A DNA stretch of 64,000 nucleotides from Rhynchopus euleeides (GCA_963210315.1 OY723283.1:372001-436000); one strand, 5' to 3'. Shown: positions 9,546-20,617, counted from the first letter of the stretch. A program made the numbers and translations. The notes: a model not told the origin generated them from the sequence alone.

Positions 9546-10904
9546 TCACGCAGTGCGGCGTCCGCCTGCACGCCTGCCCCTGCCAGCACGCTCACCCTCC
9601 TCAGTGTCGGGTGCGTTCTCAGGGCGGCGGCGGTCCTGGCGGTCACCCTCAGTCTCGGTGGCGTTGCGACGCGGGTGGTGAGGCTTCCCGCCACGGCGGT
9701 GCATCCCGTCACGCTCAGCAACAGTCACCTCATCAGCAGTGGGACGGCCCTGGCGACCCTTGTGCCCACCACGACGCTCACCCTCCTCAGTCTCAGGGGT
9801 GTTCTCAGGGCGGCGGCGGGTCTGACGGTCACCCTCAGTCTCTGTGGCGTTGCGACGCGGGTGGTGAGGCTTCCCGCCACGACGGTGCATCCCGTCACGC
9901 TCGGCAACAGTCACCTCGTCAGCAGTGGGATGGCCCTGGCGGCCCTTGTGACCACGGCGGTGGCTGCGGTCCTCAGTCTCAGTTGCGTTCTCAGGCCGGC
10001 GGTGGTGCTGGCGGTCACCCTCAGTCTCGGTGGTGTTCTGGCGGTGACGACCGTGGCGACCACGACGGTGCATCCCGTCACGCTCAGCAACAGTCACCTC
10101 GTCAGCAGTGGGGCGGCCCTGGCGACCCTTGTGCCCACCACGACGCTCACCCTCCTCAGTGTCGGGTGCGTTCTCAGGGCGGCGGTTCTCGTGCTGGCGG
10201 TCACCCTCAGTCTCTGTGGCGTTGCGACGCGGGTGGTGAGGCTTCCCGCCACGACGGTGCATCCCGTCACGCTCAGCAACAGTCTCGTCGTCAGCAGTGG
10301 GACGGCCCTGGCGACCCTTGTGCCCACGGCGGTGGCTGCGGTCCTCAGTCTCAGTTGCATTCTGGCGGCGGCGGTGGTGCTGACGGTCACCCTCAGTCTC
10401 GGTGGTGTTCTGGCGGTGACGACCGTGGCGACCCTGGCGACCACGACGGTGCATCCCGTCACGCTCAGCAACAGTCACCTCGTCAGCAGTGGGACGGCCC
10501 TGGCGACCCTTGTGCCCACGGCGGTGGCTGCGGTCCTCAGTCTCAGTTGCATTCGGACGGCGGTGGTGGTGCTGGCGGTCACCCTCAGTCTCGGTGGTGT
10601 TCTGGCGGCGACCGTGGCGTCCAGGGCGACCACGACGGTGCATCCCGTCACGCTCGGCAACAGTCTCGTCGTCAGCAGTGGGACGGCCCTGGCGGCCCTT
10701 GTGCCCATCACGACGCCCACCCTCTTCAGTCTTGGTTGCGTTCTCAGGCCGGCGGCCGTGGTGCCCGCGCCTGCCCTCCGCAGCACCGCCTCCACCATCG
10801 CCGCCTGCAGGCACCGCACCTCCCACAGCAGAGCGCTGCACGGCGGTGCCACCCCCACCGCCGCTCAGCACCAGCACGGCACACGCGCACAGTACCAGCA
10901 TCAT
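9546..10904 (-). CDS. secreted repeat protein with predicted N-glycosylation sites
   Basis: The product is 452 residues. MMLVLCACAVLVLSG looks like a signal peptide, so export to the surface or an endomembrane compartment is inferred. After a Gly-rich spacer the protein is built of about six tandem units of ~50-62 residues, each containing GHKGRQGRPTAD, then VAERDGMHRRG, then NATETE or NTTETE. The units are very rich in Arg/His/Gly and Glu, and most contain one or two N-x-T sequons. The DNA repeat is 180-186 bp, and because it stays in phase, two plus-strand frames are also open across the array (9326-11143 and 9348-10955). I prefer the minus strand because of the signal peptide, the agreement with all neighbouring genes, and CTGCAG|GCAGTG about 21 nt before the ATG. 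The family is unknown. Repeat number is likely to vary between strains. Confidence 0.6.
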   Translation of the reverse strand: MMLVLCACAVLVLSGGGGGTAVQRSAVGGAVPAGGDGGGGAAEGRRGHHGRRPENATKTEEGGRRDGHKGRQGRPTADDETVAERDGMHRRGRPGRHGRRQNTTETEGDRQHHHRRPNATETEDRSHRRGHKGRQGRPTADEVTVAERDGMHRRGRQGRHGRHRQNTTETEGDRQHHRRRQNATETEDRSHRRGHKGRQGRPTADDETVAERDGMHRRGGKPHHPRRNATETEGDRQHENRRPENAPDTEEGERRGGHKGRQGRPTADEVTVAERDGMHRRGRHGRHRQNTTETEGDRQHHRRPENATETEDRSHRRGHKGRQGHPTADEVTVAERDGMHRRGGKPHHPRRNATETEGDRQTRRRPENTPETEEGERRGGHKGRQGRPTADEVTVAERDGMHRRGGKPHHPRRNATETEGDRQDRRRPENAPDTEEGERAGRGRRAGGRRTA

Positions 10905-12239
10905 GCTCTGTGCTTAAATCACTGCCTGCAGGGGTGTGGTGTGGATGTGTGCTAGGGAAGCACAACACTGCAGGAGCGACAGGTTCGCACAACACAAGGC
11001 AACAAAACCACCCCCCGAAAAGGGGTTTACAGGATTGTCGCACCGACAGATGGCCTGCACACCAAGCCTCCCTTCCAGTCTCCTACTGCCTATTCCGAAC
11101 AGCTTTGCCTGCATCACAACAGGCCTGGGGAAAGGCACGCTGATACACTCAGCAGCCAGAACCCCGCCGAGAGCATCGCACTGCATGTCTGGGAAGAGTA
11201 GGACACATTGCGTCTTGCAGTCCCCCCGGTAGGGGTTGTGCGGAGGGGTGCCGGTTCACTGCCCAGCTCTGAACGGAAGTTCAGACCGCAGAGGTCGGGT
11301 TGTCGCGAAGGGCAGTCGCAAAGAAGAACGCGGCGGGGGAGGAAAAGCCCAAACAGCGCAGAAAAGTGCACAGAGCGAAGCACCCCGAGCATAGCATAAG
11401 GTAACACACTCCTCAAAGATTCCACCCACCCCCTCCCCAGTGACACGTTTTCTTTGCTGGGCTGCGAAGGACTGTTCTCTTTAGAGAGGGCGGGGGCCAG
11501 TGCCCTGCGCCTGTGTCCATCCTTGCAGCTGCATTGCGGTGGCTAGAGTGGACATGGGGATACTGTCTGCCCATTGCGTTGCACTGCCCAAACACAAAAA
11601 TCAGATTTTTTGCTGGTGATATCCTCGTCGGGAAAAAGTCGGGAAAACTCCCCCCCCCTATGGGCCCAAAGGCAGGGGGGTGGGAGACATGTATAAAGCC
11701 GAGAAGGCCTCGCAGGGGGGTGTTCGGAAGTGCAGATAAAATAGAAGCGTCAGCACAAGAGGCATCGCTGTCATCAAGAGACAAGGTGCCCCCGGGGCCA
11801 TCTTCGTCGAGCACTGTCTTGCAAAAGAAAAGATTCATCATCGAAGCAGTTTCATTCGGTTTGTTGATGAGCTGCTGGCGCTTTGATCCGCCACAGTGTG
11901 ACACATCGACAAAACCCTCTGAAGGTCCTTCTAGTAGAGTGTAGAGATGGGCAAGCAGAGCTGAAGGCATGAATGAAAATAAATCATTTTTTCCACGCAA
12001 AACATCGTGTGCGTAAGTAATGGGTAAACGGGTAAAAACAATCAGACAGAACACGCGATGATAGTGTCAAAGTACACGATGTGCCCCCGCAGTCTGAAAG
12101 GGGAAGAGGGCAGGCCCAATGTGGTGTGCAGGGGAACAACCCCAGGCGTTGTTTTGTTGGAACGCCAGACCCCCACTCTTTGTGGACACCACTCCCCGGT
12201 CAGTTGGCTACGCCGAACACACAAAACTAAGACCCATTT
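10905..12239. other. intergenic region
   Basis: No gene is confidently supported. A 213-codon minus frame (11413-12054) and an overlapping 143-codon plus frame (11513-11944) are open, but neither has a recognisable domain and they overlap extensively. The region is the 5' flank of the repeat-protein gene and the 3' flank of the next gene. Confidence 0.4.
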
Positions 12240-13079
12240 TCAAGCTTTGGGTGCGGTGAGCCGGCACACAACCTCTTTAATCCCATCGCTGTTGAGCCGC
12301 TTCCCCGGGCGCGGCGGGCTGTACTTCTGGCAGAGTATCGCCTTGTCCCGCCTCCGCTTCTCCAGCGCCCGCTGCTGCTTCGCGTTCAGCTCCCCCATCT
12401 CCTCCTCGCTGAGACACTGCCGCGGCGGCGGCTTGCCATACCACCGCGCATCGCAGGCGCGCCGCACCTCCTCCTTCTGCGAAGAAGACTTGTAGTGCAG
12501 CCGCTGGGTCGTGTCCAACATCTCCGCTTCAAACAACTGAGTGGGCGCCTTGCGACACCCCTTCTCATGCTTGTCCCGCAGCGCCTTCAGCTGAGCATCC
12601 CTGCTGCGCTGCTGATTCAGCGCGTCATAGAACAGCTCCATCGCACGGGGGAAGTTCTCGGTGGTGCTGACATGGGTGATACGCCCCTCCCGCTCTGCAA
12701 GATCTTTATCCTCCTCCTTGCGCGCTGCGCGGATGCGCTCCACGGGGAGCTCATAGAGCCTGCGGTGCCTCAGTGCGTCAGCGCCTTTATCGAGGGACTG
12801 GCCCTTGTGGAGGCGGGATCGCAGCGACCTGAAGTCCGGCAGAGAGGAGAAACAACGCCACAGTCCGTTGTGCTTCGTAGCCCCCGGGTCGTGGCGGCGC
12901 GGTGGTGCAGAGCTCCTGAACCACGCAGGGGAAGGGGAAAGCGGGTAGGCGGGGTGGGCGGTGGTGGTGGTGGTGGCGGCGGCGCCCCTATGCTGGGAAT
13001 CAGTGTCAGGTGCAGCGGGCAGGGCGGTGGGGGTTCCAGGAGCACTATGGGCAGGGGCTGCGCAGGGCGCAGGGCACAT
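12240..13079 (-). CDS. basic helical hypothetical protein
   Basis: The product is up to 279 residues. The first ~60 are Ala/Pro/Thr-rich and low in complexity, including a run of Thr from an ACC repeat. From about residue 65 the sequence becomes protein-like (WRCFSSLPDF, then RRLYELPVERIRAARKEEDK), and the remainder is strongly charged and helical with a basic C-terminus. I recognise no family. The true start is uncertain: GTTCAG|GAG, just before the better-looking part, could be a splice acceptor, in which case the low-complexity N-terminus is 5' untranslated or intronic. Orientation and position in the minus-strand file support its being a gene. Confidence 0.5.
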   Translation of the reverse strand: MCPAPCAAPAHSAPGTPTALPAAPDTDSQHRGAAATTTTTAHPAYPLSPSPAWFRSSAPPRRHDPGATKHNGLWRCFSSLPDFRSLRSRLHKGQSLDKGADALRHRRLYELPVERIRAARKEEDKDLAEREGRITHVSTTENFPRAMELFYDALNQQRSRDAQLKALRDKHEKGCRKAPTQLFEAEMLDTTQRLHYKSSSQKEEVRRACDARWYGKPPPRQCLSEEEMGELNAKQQRALEKRRRDKAILCQKYSPPRPGKRLNSDGIKEVVCRLTAPKA

Positions 13080-14221
13080 CGCATCTGGCCTGTGGGGGGT
13101 GTGTGGGTGGGGGAAGGGGGGGCGGTGGGGGTGGCTTGTGTGAAGCGGGGTAGAAGAGCGTGATGGGGAGAAATGGAGGGGGGGGGGGGAGGATCACGTC
13201 CAACAGCACTTTGATGCATGCCTTTCTCCCACACGCACCCTGTACTTCTGACTGGCTGTCCTTCCCATCTCCCCCACTCCACCCCCCCCCCCCCCCCCAC
13301 ACCCAACAACAACACCCCACCCACCACCATGAGAAGGGAGTGGCGGTTGGCTAATCTCTAAGAAAAACATAAAAACAGCCACAATTCTGCTGGCTGTCCC
13401 GACCCCTCACACCTCATCCCCACCCCCCCCCCCACCCCCCAGCCCTCCAATTTGACCACTCCACTCCAGTCTCGGGGCATCTGAAGCGTAGGGCATCCCT
13501 CTAGAAATAAGTTGCTCTCATATTCTCAACAAAAATGGTGGGGGATTGGGAGGAGGAGGAGGGCGACACACCTTCGCTTGTGGGCAAAGGGGTCGCCCCT
13601 GATCTGACCGCATCAATACTATACGTTTGGTTTGCTGTTCGTTATAGTATCAGCCATTGGAGGTTAGAGTTAGAGAGAGAGGTGGGTGGTGTTGGCTTGC
13701 TCTGTGAGGTTTGAGCGGTTTTCGAGCCAGTGGTTGAGTCATTTGACATTGGCTGCTCCAAAATGATGCGGGGGTTTTGAGGGAATTGAATTCTCCCCCG
13801 GAACACCCCAGAACAAAAGGAAATTGCCTGCCGTTCACCAGTGCAGTGCGCAAGCAAGGTAGGTGCCACGACTTACTATCAAGTGATTCAGCCGCCACTC
13901 CACCTCACCCCGTTTTTCGTTGCCCGCTTTTCAAGCCAAGGCAACGGATTGCATGATGGCCGACGCTCATCTGGAGACCATACCCTTTAATGCCATCTCC
14001 ATCATTTGGTCTCACCCAAACACCCCCACCCCCTCCACCATTCCGAATTTACTTTTTTTTTGAGAGGCAGCTCCGGGGGAGGGAGAGGTTAGAAGGGGGC
14101 CACACACACACAATACTAATCAAATCCGACATCAATCTCGAGAAAATGAAACCAACCCACTCCCGTCTCACACCTCCCCCCCCTGCCCCCATCTCTCTCT
14201 CTCTCCATCCCCCCTCAACGC
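13080..14221. other. intergenic region with C/G runs
   Basis: It contains G-runs near 13170-13190 and C-runs near 13283-13300 and 13422-13440. Short open frames here are Pro- or Gly-rich and look like chance. No gene is supported. Confidence 0.5.
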
Positions 14222-17200
14222 TCAATAGCCTGCATCCCTCACAAGCGAGCCATAGTTTGCATTGGCATCTGGGAGTGGCTTTGCTGCCGCCTTCGCCTGG
14301 GCAGCGCCGGTCGCCTTGAAGACCGGCTTGACAATCCCCAGCAGAGGGTAGAGCTTGTCGCGCGCCGCACGCACCTTCTCCGCGGAGGGGGCGTCCCATG
14401 CCTCCGACACGAGCACCTGCTGGGCCTCCGCGTTGTTCACCCCGATGTGGGGGCACAGCAGCAGGGCGGCGTAGAGCTGGGTGGCACACTTCTGACGCAC
14501 CTTCGGGAAGCGCCCCGCCAGCAGGCTGAGCAGGCAGTGCAGCAGCAGGTTCCGGTCCTCGTCACCCGAGACGGCGCCGAGCAATCCGCAGAGGACGTCC
14601 ACCGCTGGAAGCAGCGTGTGGATTTCCTTGGTGTTCTTCTTCACCTCCTCGCGCAGCGCCCTGGCAATATCGTCGGCAGCTGCGGGCGGCACGAGGGAGA
14701 GGGAGATGAGCTTGTCGCAGGATCCCAGCAGAGGCAGCACGACACGCTCGTCGCGGCTGTTGCGGCGGAGGATGTCCGCGATGCCCACCCCCAGGCCTGC
14801 CTGCGACTCCTCGTGCGACGTGAGGAATGCGGTGAGCGAGTCGAAGGCGGGGCGGGAGACGTGCACGCTCATCCCGCCAGCCGCCACGACAATCCCGTCG
14901 AGGACAGCCATGCGCAGCGCAGGGCTGGCCAGGAGGGGTGCGATGTTGACGAAGGTCTCCTGGGGCGCCCCCCAGTCCTGCACACCCGCGCTCAGGAGGG
15001 TCTGGACGTGCGCCGCGTCGCCGGGTGTGAGGAGAGCCACGATGCTGGCGTGGCGGGAGAGGGATTCCAGGAGGTTGCCTGCAGCGTTGCGGACCTTGTC
15101 CAGCTTCTCTGTGGACTGGCGGAGGAGCGCGCAGTAGATTCGCTCGGTGAGTGGCTGGGTCAGGCTGTTCCATGATTGCATTGTCACCGCGACCTTGACG
15201 AGGGCCTCCATAGCAGCGACGCGGACAAGGGAGCCAACGTCGCCCCGCTGCTCGATGGTGTAGTCGGTGGTGGCCTTCTCGAGGATTTCGAAGGCCTCGC
15301 CCACAATGGTGGGTTCGTTGCAGCGCGTCACGATGGTGGCGAGGGAGGTGCAGGCGTTGCGGCGTGTCTCCGCGTCGCGCGCGTCGGCCTCCTCCTCCAC
15401 GGGGACCACAGCCATGATGGCGCGTGCCACCTGCTCGTGTGTCTCTGCGAAGTGCGGCATCAGCCCCAGGGCCAGAGCGGCACCCCTGCGCTCGTTGGGG
15501 AGGTTGGTGGTGCTGAGGAGATTCACCAACCGGGTCGTCACCTTGCCGTGGAACTTCTCCTCGTATGCGGTGAAGTACTGCTTGGAGAAGGCGCGGAAGG
15601 CAGCGGCAGCAGCGATCTGCACCTCTTCCACAATCTGGCTGAGCTGCTCGTCGAGGCACTGCTGGTAGCGCCCACGGGTGGTGGCACGCCCCTTGCCCTT
15701 GACTGTCTGCACCTCAATGGCGTCCGGCAGTGCCACCTGCGCATCGGACATCGCCTCCACCAGGCGGCACACGGCAATGCGGATGTGCTCCCCACCACGC
15801 CCACGGTACAGACGTGCGCCCTCGATGCGCGGCATCAGGTGCACCACGCCCTCCAGCACAGCTGCGCTCAGCTTGCCGGCAGCCGTGGCGACGATCTCCG
15901 CCACACCCAGCACGGCCCCATGGCGTGCATCGACAGACCCGGTGCTGAGGGCACGCTCCAGCAGCGCGGCAACATGCTGCTGCACGATGGTGCCCTCAGG
16001 GCCCTCTGCCTGTGCCAGCTGCCCGAGCGCCTTCGCAGCCAGCTGGCGCACCTCGCGGTCGTTGTGCACCAGCCTGTTGTTGGCAAGGTGCTCTGCGAAG
16101 TGCACATGGTATGTCTCGTCGTACGACGCAATCACCTTCGCCACCTCGAGGTACGCACGCTTCTTGCTGGCAAGCGTGAAGTAGTCCGCCTTCGTCACAA
16201 TGTCGATGCCGTGGGGGAAGTTCCCGAGACGCCCGATGCACTCCTGGAAGGCGGCTGAGGCGGCGCGGCGCACGCTGATCTCCTTGTCAAAGCAGGCCGC
16301 TGTGAGCAGGGCAGCCGACACACGCACAGCGTACGACTGGATGTCTGCTGGGGAGTAGGCACGCGCAAATGCCCAACACACGTAGCACCCTGCGTCACGC
16401 ACATGCCGCCCCACCACGTAGGACCCCTTCAGCACTTCGTACTGCAGGGCCCTCAGGGTGATGGGGATCACGCGGTCGAAGCGCTGTGGGAGGAGGAGGC
16501 CGCGGCGTGCCAGCTCAGCCAGGGCGAGGCAGCCGCCGTGCCACCCGTTGCTGTCCTCGTACAGCTCGAACAGCTCCATCACTGCGTTGACGACGTCATC
16601 TGCTTCGGGCTTCTCCAGGCGTGCCGTGACCCGCCCGATGCCCTTTGCAGCACTCCACCTGACGATAGTGTCTTGGTTCTTCAGAGACTCCAGCAGCACA
16701 GCAACCACGGGCTCCAGCTCCAGCGGGGCGAACTGCTCGTGGGTGTCGTCGATTTCCATTGCTTCTGTGTCCTGCGATGCAGGGGCGACGCCGTTCAGAT
16801 TGTCCAGTAGCGACCGCATCCCGCGCTGGTACCGCCACGACACCACCTTGGGCTTGAGGTAGGCCAGGCCCAGGCGCTGCACACCCTTGACGAGGGTCTT
16901 GCTGAGGAGCATGTTGGTGATGGAGGTCAGGTGCTCCTGCGTCAGCATGTCGGAGATGAAGCCCAGGTAGGGCGCGAGCTCCACACGCTTCGCAAACTTC
17001 AGGATGTTGGAGATGGCGGCGAGCGCGCCGACCTGCCCGAAGGCGGCGGCGTCGGGGTCGTCTGTGGGCTGCAGGCACTGCGAGCACCACTTCAGGAAGT
17101 CAGAAAGGTTCTCTGACCCCGCCATGTCGGGGCGCGTCAGCAGGCGGGCCACAAACAGCGCACCGATGTCGCGCACACTCCCAGGGCGCTGCAGGCAGTG

Positions 17201-17842
17201 CTGCGCCACCTCCACGAGCAACCGCGGCAGCGGCAGGGTGTCGTGCATCGACGAGTCAATCGACGTCAGGTCGAAGGGCACCAGCACTGTGTTCGTCATC
17301 CACAACATCAGGAAATACCGCACCTCCCAGGCACGCTGCGCGTGGCGCCGGATGGAGTAGATGAGGAAGTAGAAAGCAAATTCGAACTGCCTCACGTCGT
17401 GCGGGAGGTGGGAGATCAGATTCTTGGGCCCCACCACCTTGGCCAGCACATACGCGATCACACTGATCTCATGCATGTGGGTCCGCGGGTCGTCGTCCTC
17501 CTCAAAGGGCGCCGTACACTCCAGCAGCTCCTCCATCGGCGTGCTGCCATACTGCTGCAGCACATCGTCACGCAGTTCCTGACCCCGCAGCCAGAACGAC
17601 TCGACGATGAGGGCTGCGAACTCCGGCAGCACTGTGCGCAGCAGCACGCCCTGCTCCTGGTACTCCTCGAGGATGTCGCACACCCGCTTGTAGCGCAGCG
17701 TGCCCTGTGCATGGGCAGCCTCCCCGCCGTCCCTGATCTCCGTCAGGATCTGCAGCACCTCCGCACGGTGCTCCGCTTTGAAGTGCGACCCGCTGGCAGG
17801 CAGCGTCAGCTCGTCATACTCCTCCTCGCCTGCACCCTCCAT
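14222..17842 (-). CDS. TBCD: tubulin-folding cofactor D
   Basis: The product is 1206 residues, close to the ~1190 usual for the family. Cofactor D captures folded beta-tubulin and, with cofactors C and E, assembles and recycles the alpha/beta dimer in the cytosol. The diagnostic segment WEVRYFLMLWMTNTVLVPFD (about residues 175-195) matches the conserved RY..LLWL....L.PFD of cofactor D. The rest is helical HEAT/ARM-like repeats throughout, including TIVRWSAAKGIGRVTARLEK, WHGGCLALAELARRGLLLP and ISVRRAASAAFQECIGR, which are characteristic cofactor D blocks. I chose the ATG at 17842 (MEGAGEEEYDE) because the upstream in-frame extension is Pro/His-rich and CCACCAG precedes it by 23 nt, resembling a splice acceptor. 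The 3.6-kb frame has no intron. Confidence 0.95.
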   Translation of the reverse strand: MEGAGEEEYDELTLPASGSHFKAEHRAEVLQILTEIRDGGEAAHAQGTLRYKRVCDILEEYQEQGVLLRTVLPEFAALIVESFWLRGQELRDDVLQQYGSTPMEELLECTAPFEEDDDPRTHMHEISVIAYVLAKVVGPKNLISHLPHDVRQFEFAFYFLIYSIRRHAQRAWEVRYFLMLWMTNTVLVPFDLTSIDSSMHDTLPLPRLLVEVAQHCLQRPGSVRDIGALFVARLLTRPDMAGSENLSDFLKWCSQCLQPTDDPDAAAFGQVGALAAISNILKFAKRVELAPYLGFISDMLTQEHLTSITNMLLSKTLVKGVQRLGLAYLKPKVVSWRYQRGMRSLLDNLNGVAPASQDTEAMEIDDTHEQFAPLELEPVVAVLLESLKNQDTIVRWSAAKGIGRVTARLEKPEADDVVNAVMELFELYEDSNGWHGGCLALAELARRGLLLPQRFDRVIPITLRALQYEVLKGSYVVGRHVRDAGCYVCWAFARAYSPADIQSYAVRVSAALLTAACFDKEISVRRAASAAFQECIGRLGNFPHGIDIVTKADYFTLASKKRAYLEVAKVIASYDETYHVHFAEHLANNRLVHNDREVRQLAAKALGQLAQAEGPEGTIVQQHVAALLERALSTGSVDARHGAVLGVAEIVATAAGKLSAAVLEGVVHLMPRIEGARLYRGRGGEHIRIAVCRLVEAMSDAQVALPDAIEVQTVKGKGRATTRGRYQQCLDEQLSQIVEEVQIAAAAAFRAFSKQYFTAYEEKFHGKVTTRLVNLLSTTNLPNERRGAALALGLMPHFAETHEQVARAIMAVVPVEEEADARDAETRRNACTSLATIVTRCNEPTIVGEAFEILEKATTDYTIEQRGDVGSLVRVAAMEALVKVAVTMQSWNSLTQPLTERIYCALLRQSTEKLDKVRNAAGNLLESLSRHASIVALLTPGDAAHVQTLLSAGVQDWGAPQETFVNIAPLLASPALRMAVLDGIVVAAGGMSVHVSRPAFDSLTAFLTSHEESQAGLGVGIADILRRNSRDERVVLPLLGSCDKLISLSLVPPAAADDIARALREEVKKNTKEIHTLLPAVDVLCGLLGAVSGDEDRNLLLHCLLSLLAGRFPKVRQKCATQLYAALLLCPHIGVNNAEAQQVLVSEAWDAPSAEKVRAARDKLYPLLGIVKPVFKATGAAQAKAAAKPLPDANANYGSLVRDAGY

Positions 17843-19150
17843 CAGCACTTCCGGCGGACCGTGCCCTGGTGGTGGTGGGTGTGGTGATGCAGGCTGTGGC
17901 AGCGCAAGCAACGGCATGGGTGAGGCGGGCCTTGTAGGGCGTCCGGGGCTTTCGGGTGTGGGTCAGGGGTTCGGGTGGGGTCGTGGGGGTGACTGCTCAG
18001 GACGCTGTAGGCAGGGCAACCTATGCCAGGTACCCTGAACCCCCATGCAGAGGCACTGCACTGCACGCCTCACCTCTCCCGTCATCTCTCCCGTCCCACC
18101 TGGCGCACGTTGCCGACGTTGCTTGCATTCTCGGCTCTGGGTGAACTCGCTTCTAAAGTGCAGGCCAGTGAGCGTGCCCACAAGTTTGTTTGTGCCGAAC
18201 TCTGAACTGGCAACACAAAAAATCGGATCGTGTGAAATGCGGGGGGGGGGGGGGCGGGGGGGGTCACAGATTCACGGAATGACAGCCCGGTGTTAACACC
18301 ACCCTTCCAATAATGGGCGCAGAAAAGACTAGCGTTCACTATACACAGCACAACACCCACTGCCCAGAGCAAAACTGTAGAAAAATACGGGGGAAACTAG
18401 GCCACGTGATTACACAACACTCAAAACACACTTCTATGCTCAACGGCAGGGTTTATTAGAGGGTGTGCGGGTGTGCGGGGCAGGGTAGGAGCAGGCCCTA
18501 GCGAGAGGGGTCAGGGTTTTGAGAGTGTGTTCGAGAGGATGTGTTAAAGCTGTGTGGCAGTGTGTCACCTAACTTGACATAGCGGGGGGCCACATTCTGC
18601 ACTTCCTCATCAGGCACGGTTTGTCGGGTGGCGCTTTTTTGGCATCGACGGCCACACATATGCGAGAGGAGAGGGGGGGTTTCGGGGGGCCGCTCTCCTC
18701 AGGCTGAAACAACAAAGGTCATACGAAGGCCCTGCCAGCTCTAACCTCCCTCACCACACCACACACCCCTCCTCTGCCGCACTCGCCTGCAAGGGTTGGG
18801 GAGACTGTCTCGCCACGACCGACCCGCAACTACCACCACCGCCACCGCCACCACCCTCCACACTGCAGCCTGTCCGTTCAGAGCAATCAAGTGCATAAGG
18901 TGTCCAGCATTGTGGCACAGCCCACACGCAAAAAAAAATCCCCGATGCAAGGGGAGGGGAGGGCGGTACAGAATTTTCGCCCTTCCCCCCCCCCGACCCC
19001 ATCCGCCCCCGTATGGTGTTTTGTCTTCAATTTTGTCTTCAATTTTGTTTCTCCATTTCGTTCGAACTCCCCTTCCCCCTTGTTTTTTGACAACGTGCGG
19101 TGGCAACGCAATGACTGCCGGATAAGATAAAAAACACACCGGTGTTTCGC
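17843..19150. other. intergenic region
   Basis: No gene is supported. A G-run sits near 18241-18260, and the rest is mixed sequence with short biased open frames. It is the 5' flank of TBCD and the 3' flank of the NAD kinase gene. Confidence 0.5.
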
Positions 19151-20617
19151 TCAGATGACAGTCTCGTCGTCCTGACTGGCACCTCTCTGGTTCCACATCA
19201 GCTTTGTCGTGATGCCATCCAGCCAATCGTGGTCGAGCTGCTGCTGGTTGATAACGGGCAGCGGGAACTGGCTCGTCGTGATACAGGCGGAGTACCCTGG
19301 CAGCAGGGGTTCTGTCCGAATCCCATCACACACCACCTGCGCGGAATGGCTCCTACTCTTCATAGGCAACACCACCTCCACTGAGGACTGCTCGTTGATG
19401 AGGATCGGGCGAAACGACAGACTCGACGGCGCAATCGGGGTCAGCAGCGTGCACGGCACACTCGGGGCAACCATCGCACCTCCGCACGACATGTTATACC
19501 CCGTGGAGCCGGACGGCGTGCTCACTATAATGCCATCCCCCTCCACACGGGTGATGTAGTGGTTGTCGACAAACAGCATGAACTTCCCGATCCCCCCGGA
19601 TCCGTTCCCCTGGCAGACCACGATGTCATTCAGCACCTTCTCTGTGTAGAGCACCTTTTTGTTCTGATCCCGGATCTCGCAGAGCAGGCGGGTCCGCAGC
19701 GTGGTGTGCAGCTCCACACCCGGCGAGACAATCCTCTCCATCACAGATGTCCACTTGTCGAATGAGAAATTCGCCATAAAGCCTAGGGAGCCCAGCCCAA
19801 AGGTGACGCACGGCGGAAGGGGCCCCTGGGAGGCTGATGAGAAGAGCCGCGAGGTGTGGAGAAGAGTCCCGTCACCACCGAGCACGACAACCAGGTCGAC
19901 TGTCTCTGCGGGGTTACGCCCCATCCCGCGAACCGGGAGGGTTTTGAAATCGGGGAGGCAGCCCTGCTCCACGACGACGTCAAACCCTCTCCGGGCGAGC
20001 CATGAAACGACGAAGGCTGCCGCAGCTGTTGTCTTTTTGCACTTCCACTTTTTGACAACGAGAACCGTCTCGGGGATCCGCCTCCACTTCAGCTTCGCCC
20101 GCCTCCGCAGCCTCAGCAGCGGATCGGAGTCGCTCCATTCGAGCGACACCCTCGGGCCCAGGATCACCTCCGTCCCCCTCACACCCTGCCTCGCAGCGTG
20201 CAGCACCGCCCGCTCCGGATCCTGCGGGCCCGACGGGGCCTCCACAGAGGACCTTACCTTCGGCAACACCTCACTCGCACTCCGTGACGAAGGGTGCGGG
20301 GGAGGAGGCGGTTGGTTGACACAAGGCACAAGGGGTCGCTCCCTGCTGGAGCTGCTCCACCTTCTCCGGGGTGTAGAGGGCATGGCGGGAGAGCGAGCGC
20401 ATCCCCGAAGGGGATGCCGCAGGCATCCCGAGGAGGAGGCGGAGGAGGGTGCAGCCGGTGGTGGCGGCAGGAGGTGCAAGCCGCGGGTCTGCCGGGAGCA
20501 GGCGCTGCGGTGGTGTTGGAGGGGCGGCGGTGGGTTGCGCAGCGCCCCGGCGCGGCGGCCGGCGGCAGGGAGGAGCCCTTTGGAGGAGGCGTTGCAGGCC
20601 AGCAGTATCCAGGCCAT
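19151..20617 (-). CDS. NAD kinase
   Basis: The product is 488 residues from the ATG at 20617. NAD kinase phosphorylates NAD to NADP using ATP or polyphosphate. The catalytic signature is present: LVVVLGGDGTLLHTS (GGDGT near residue 245), followed by LGSLGFMANF, then the NE/D-type segment and EGDGIIVSTPSGSTGYNMSC. The final part around LSFRPILI is the standard beta-rich C-terminal half. The first ~150 residues are poorly conserved and rich in Pro/Ser/Arg; with MAWILLACNASSK at the start they could be an organelle-targeting or regulatory extension. The in-frame region upstream of 20617 is Pro/Thr/His-rich, and GGGCAG precedes this ATG by 8 nt, so I prefer the internal start. No intron is visible. 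Confidence 0.9.
   Translation of the reverse strand: MAWILLACNASSKGLLPAAGRRAGALRNPPPPLQHHRSACSRQTRGLHLLPPPPAAPSSASSSGCLRHPLRGCARSPAMPSTPRRRWSSSSRERPLVPCVNQPPPPPHPSSRSASEVLPKVRSSVEAPSGPQDPERAVLHAARQGVRGTEVILGPRVSLEWSDSDPLLRLRRRAKLKWRRIPETVLVVKKWKCKKTTAAAAFVVSWLARRGFDVVVEQGCLPDFKTLPVRGMGRNPAETVDLVVVLGGDGTLLHTSRLFSSASQGPLPPCVTFGLGSLGFMANFSFDKWTSVMERIVSPGVELHTTLRTRLLCEIRDQNKKVLYTEKVLNDIVVCQGNGSGGIGKFMLFVDNHYITRVEGDGIIVSTPSGSTGYNMSCGGAMVAPSVPCTLLTPIAPSSLSFRPILINEQSSVEVVLPMKSRSHSAQVVCDGIRTEPLLPGYSACITTSQFPLPVINQQQLDHDWLDGITTKLMWNQRGASQDDETVI

Noticed and set aside
11413..12054. A 213-codon minus frame and an overlapping 143-codon plus frame
   Set aside because: Neither shows a domain, they occupy the same DNA on opposite strands, and I cannot separate them from chance.
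14447..17887. Plus-strand frames of 118-360 codons within the TBCD locus
   Set aside because: All are shadows of the conserved minus-strand gene.
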